Assembly (NCBI GenBank): GCA_964020085.1
Contig: OZ026598.1
Location: 15,024,930-15,088,929 of the forward strand
Direction: 5' to 3'
DNA length: 64,000 nucleotides
From: Micromussa lordhowensis
Lineage: Eukaryota; Cnidaria; Anthozoa; Scleractinia; Lobophylliidae
Shown here piece after piece: positions 61,242 to 64,000 of this stretch. Position 1 is the first letter of the stretch. Each line of letters starts with the position of its first letter. The notes under the pieces were generated by a model, which worked only from the letters and a program-made list of their open reading frames with translations, had not been told where the DNA came from and did not search any database. The position numbers and the translations under genes were made by a program.

Positions 61242-62681
61242 TGGACACGGTCCACCGATAAGGCAAACTGATCTTTCTTCTCATGACGGCTGGTCTCATT
61301 ATATTTTGTAAACGCAATTTAGAATATTAATAAAATAAATCTTGAAAGTTGCTTCTTCTTACGATAATACTAACAAAAAACTAAAGTCGTGGAACTTTTA
61401 CAACAAGCCGCTGCCATTGGAGAAGCAGTTTGCGGAGTTGAAATAGTTTATTTTTTTTCCCTCATTCGACATTAGAAAACTATTATCTTTGTTATTTACC
61501 CTTACCTTTCATCGCAGCGATTCTTAGTAAAATGTCCAATGACATTGCTGACAGCAATGAACGCTAACCAGCAAGTGACGAAAACCATTTTCTGTGTTGA
61601 CAGCCGAAACTCCAGCCACAACGGAAAACCTGAATTTGTTCTGAAGACTAAAGTGACTGTGTCATAATAAACGTTGCGATCTTGTGCGCGCGATAGAATG
61701 TGGTGTTGCTAGTTTGATTGTGGAGAACATTTTATAGAAGAGGCCAGAAGAAGGGGAAAACTATAGCGGAAGAAGCTGAGGACTCAAAGATGTCGCTGTC
61801 CATTTGGCATGAAAGTCTTGCACGCTTTCTACCCATTATGAACCTGCATTCACATTCAGATGCAGGCCATGTAGGTACATGTGAAGGAAATTGAGAGAGA
61901 GAATACTGTTAAACATGTATTGTTTTAAGAGTTTTATTATTGAATATTGCATGAGTTTTTAAGAGAGATGTGTGTGTTGTATTGGAGTGAACGTACCGCC
62001 CAACCATCCGGGTGATATCGCGCTTATATAGAGAAAGAACAAAGACTTGTCTGAGAACCAATGAGGGTGCACTGTCAAACCGGTCAGACTGGGTTCGAGA
62101 CCGGTTGGATTTGATGATTCAAAATGGCGGACATAGCTTGTTGGGATCAGGTCAAACCGGTTTTAAGGAGATGATTTAAACGTAACGGAAAACATTTCCT
62201 TGGTGCATTGCTGGAATCTATCAAAGTTCTCAGCCGTCTATAAACAAAACGTATCACCTTAGTTAGACATTTCTTCACAAGAACATAAGTTCAAGAACAA
62301 CTACCTATTGTTACACTGTCCTAATCGAAATCATTTGAGCTTTAATTCGCAATTACTCTCGTATTATTTTAATCGTTTTTGAGTTCCTCGAGAGATAAAT
62401 TTCTCCTTTTGTAGCAAACCTCAGTGAAAGATGCTTCTGTTGGTTTCCGGCCGACAAATCTCTATAAATTTGGCTTCTCCGCGTATCTTGCAGAAGAAAA
62501 ATTGCTGTGACCTGGATCTTGGCGAGAGTCTTTGCCATAGTTACCTTCTTTCTTTTCTCAGATTCTGGACTTCATCTACTGAACAGTTTTGATTTATATT
62601 TTGAATGGCGTGACACTGAAAACCGGCAACAAATGTTCCGCGCCAACTCGCCACGCGACCCTTTTGTTTACACTGTCGCCA
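61242..62681 (+). repeat. Monomer U43, 1440 bp
   Basis: Same indel (CA at 62292-62293) and substitutions as U40, exactly 4316 bp downstream, without the GTCACCATGG change. Confidence 0.97.
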
Positions 62682-64000
62682 TGGACACGGTCCACCGATA
62701 AGGCAAACTGATCTTTCTTCTCATGACGGCTGGTCTCATTATATTTTGTAAACGCAATTTAGAATATTAATAAAATAAATCTTGAAAGTTGCTTCTTCTT
62801 GCGATAATACTAACAAAAAACTAAAGTCGTGGAACTTTTACAACAAGCCGCTGCCATTGGAGAAGCAGTTTGCGGAGTTGAAATAGTTTATTTTTTTTCC
62901 CTCATTCGACATTAGAAAACTATTATCTTTGTTATTTACCCTTACCTTTCATCGCAGCGATTCTTAGTAAAGTGTCCAATGACATTGCTGACAGCAATGA
63001 ACGCTAACCAGCAAGTGACGAAAACCATTTTCTGTGTTGACAGCCGAAACTCCAGCCACAACGGAAAACCTGAATTTGTTCTGAAGACTAAAGTGACTGT
63101 GTCATAATAAACGTTGCGATCTTGCACGCGCAATAGAATGTGGTGTTGCTAGTTTGATTGTGGAGAACATTTTATAGAAGAGGCCAGAAGAAGGGGAAAA
63201 CTATAGCGGAAGAAGCTGAGGACTCAGAGATGTCGCTGTCCATTTGGCATGAAAGTCTTGCACGCTTTCTACCCATTATGAACCTGCATTCACATTCAGA
63301 TGCAGGCCATGTAGGTACATGTGAAGGAAATTGAGAGAGAGAATACTGTTAAACATGTATTGTTTTAAGAGTTTTATTATTGAATATTGCATGAGTTTTT
63401 AAGAGAGATGTGTGTGTTGTATTGGAGTGAACGTACCGCCCAACCATCCGGGTGATATCGCGCTTATATAGAGAAAGAACAAAGACTTGTCTGAGAACCA
63501 ATGAGGGTGCACTGTCAAACCGGTCAGACTGGGTTCGAGACCGGTTGGATTTGATGATTCAAAATGGCGGACATAGCTTGTTGGGATCAGGTCAAACCGG
63601 TTTTAAGGAGATGATTTAAACGTAACGGAAAACATTTCCTTGGTGCATTGCTGGAATCTATCAAAGTTCTCAGCCGTCTATAAACAAAACGTATCACCTT
63701 AGTTAGACATTTCTTCACAAGAACATAAGTTAGAACAACTACCTATTGTTACACTGTCCTAATCGAAATCATTTGAGCTTTAATTCGCAATTACTCTCGT
63801 ATTACTTTAATCGTTTTTGAGTTCCTCGAGAGATAAATTTCTCCTTTTGTAGCAAACCTCAGTGAAAGATGTTTCTGTTGGTTTCCGGCCGACAAATCTC
63901 TATAAATTTGGCTTCTCCGCGTATCTTGCAGAAGAAAAATTGCTGTGACCTGGATCTTGGCGAGAGTCTTTGCCATAGTTACCTTCTTTCTTTTCTCAGA
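62682..64000 (+). repeat. Monomer U44, partial (1319 bp, cut by window end)
   Basis: Matches U41 at its markers (CTTGCACGCGCAAT near 63121, CTCAGAGATG, ATTACTTTAATC near 63802) at 4316 bp offset. The array clearly continues past 64000. Confidence 0.97.

Larger units (their letters stand above)
1..64000 (+). repeat. 1438 bp satellite array, 44 head-to-tail monomers
   Basis: The same sequence recurs from the first to the last base with a dominant period of 1438 bp. Unit starts (TGGACACGGTCC) fall at 1, 1439, 2877, 4315, 5753, 7175 and so on to 62682. All units have the same orientation, and I saw no transposon, gene or unique spacer between them. Full units range from 1418 to 1449 bp, plus two composites of 1888 bp. 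Units differ by a handful of substitutions and small indels each, so identity is very high by eye. Both array ends lie outside the window. The size class is a long-monomer satellite or macrosatellite. Nothing recognisable as rDNA, 5S, histone or snRNA genes is present in the unit. Confidence 0.99.
52608..64000 (+). repeat. Higher-order trimer, 4316 bp
   Basis: U40-U41-U42 (56926-61241) is followed by U43-U44 with the same markers at 4316 bp offset, including the shared CA insertion and ATTACTTTAATC. U37-U38-U39 fits the same order loosely (CTTGTGCGCG first, GCGCAATAG second) but lacks the CA insertion and ATTACTTTAATC. The block runs past the window end. Confidence 0.88.

Noticed and set aside
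1..64000. CRISPR array
   Set aside because: Units are 1.4 kb, contiguous and without variable spacers between short repeats.
1..64000. Tandem rDNA, 5S, snRNA, spliced-leader or histone gene cluster
   Set aside because: I looked for characteristic segments of 5S rRNA, U1, U2, U4, U5 and U6 snRNA and histone genes on both strands and saw none. A CCAATGAGG match to U4 is only nine bases.
1..64000. Transposon origin with terminal inverted repeats, LTRs or Helitron ends
   Set aside because: The inverted repeats in the unit are short and internal. No terminal repeats, target-site duplications or transposase/RT/Rep coding were seen. An ancient origin cannot be excluded.
1..64000. Telomeric repeats
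   Set aside because: No tandem TTAGGG-, TTAGG- or TTTAGGG-type runs are present.

Overview
The whole 64 kb window is one uninterrupted head-to-tail satellite array. The basic unit is 1438 bp. I count 43 complete units and one cut by the right edge, all in the same orientation, with no unrelated DNA between them. Unit phase is arbitrary: I start each unit at the TGGACACGG motif that opens the window and call them U1 to U44. The DNA is AT-rich. It has no bacterial-type operons, ribosome binding sites or long genes, and the longest open frames are 60 to 100 codons. AATAAA signals, splice-site-like sequences, CCAAT/YY1-like motifs and frequent CpG-to-TpG/CpA changes point to a CpG-methylating eukaryote, most plausibly an animal. 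I cannot name the species.

Layout. U1-U2 (1-2876) carry private substitutions. U3-U10 are fairly plain units with length variants. U11-U14 form a trimer-spaced duplication (4275 bp offset). U15-U18 are plain units with a long uninterrupted T tract. U19-U30 mix two haplotypes, A and B. These alternate as a 2877 bp dimer in U22-U25 and recombine into chimeras in U26-U28. U32-U35 are two copies of a 3326 bp higher-order unit, each holding a 450 bp internal duplication. U37-U44 belong to a 4316 bp trimer. Several higher-order periods on one monomer show repeated local amplification and gene conversion.

Inside each monomer, in unit coordinates: overlapping AATAAA signals (88-98); a T tract (about 204-217); a minus-strand frame with a signal-peptide-like start and a near-consensus splice donor (261-467); a 17 bp palindrome (302-318); a GC-alternating tract (443-451); two hairpins (602-640); a compact promoter-like block (784-922) with TATA, CCAAT, an inverted ACCGGT hairpin, a YY1-like motif and a second ACCGGT palindrome; and a minus-strand ATG frame of 61 codons (1110-1295) partly overlapping a plus-strand frame that crosses the unit boundary. 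I treat none of the frames as a proven gene. The array is near-identical throughout, so frame conservation is no evidence of selection. The most noteworthy biology is the higher-order structure and the fact that a complete promoter-like module is repeated about 44 times (46 partial sets counting the 450 bp duplications).
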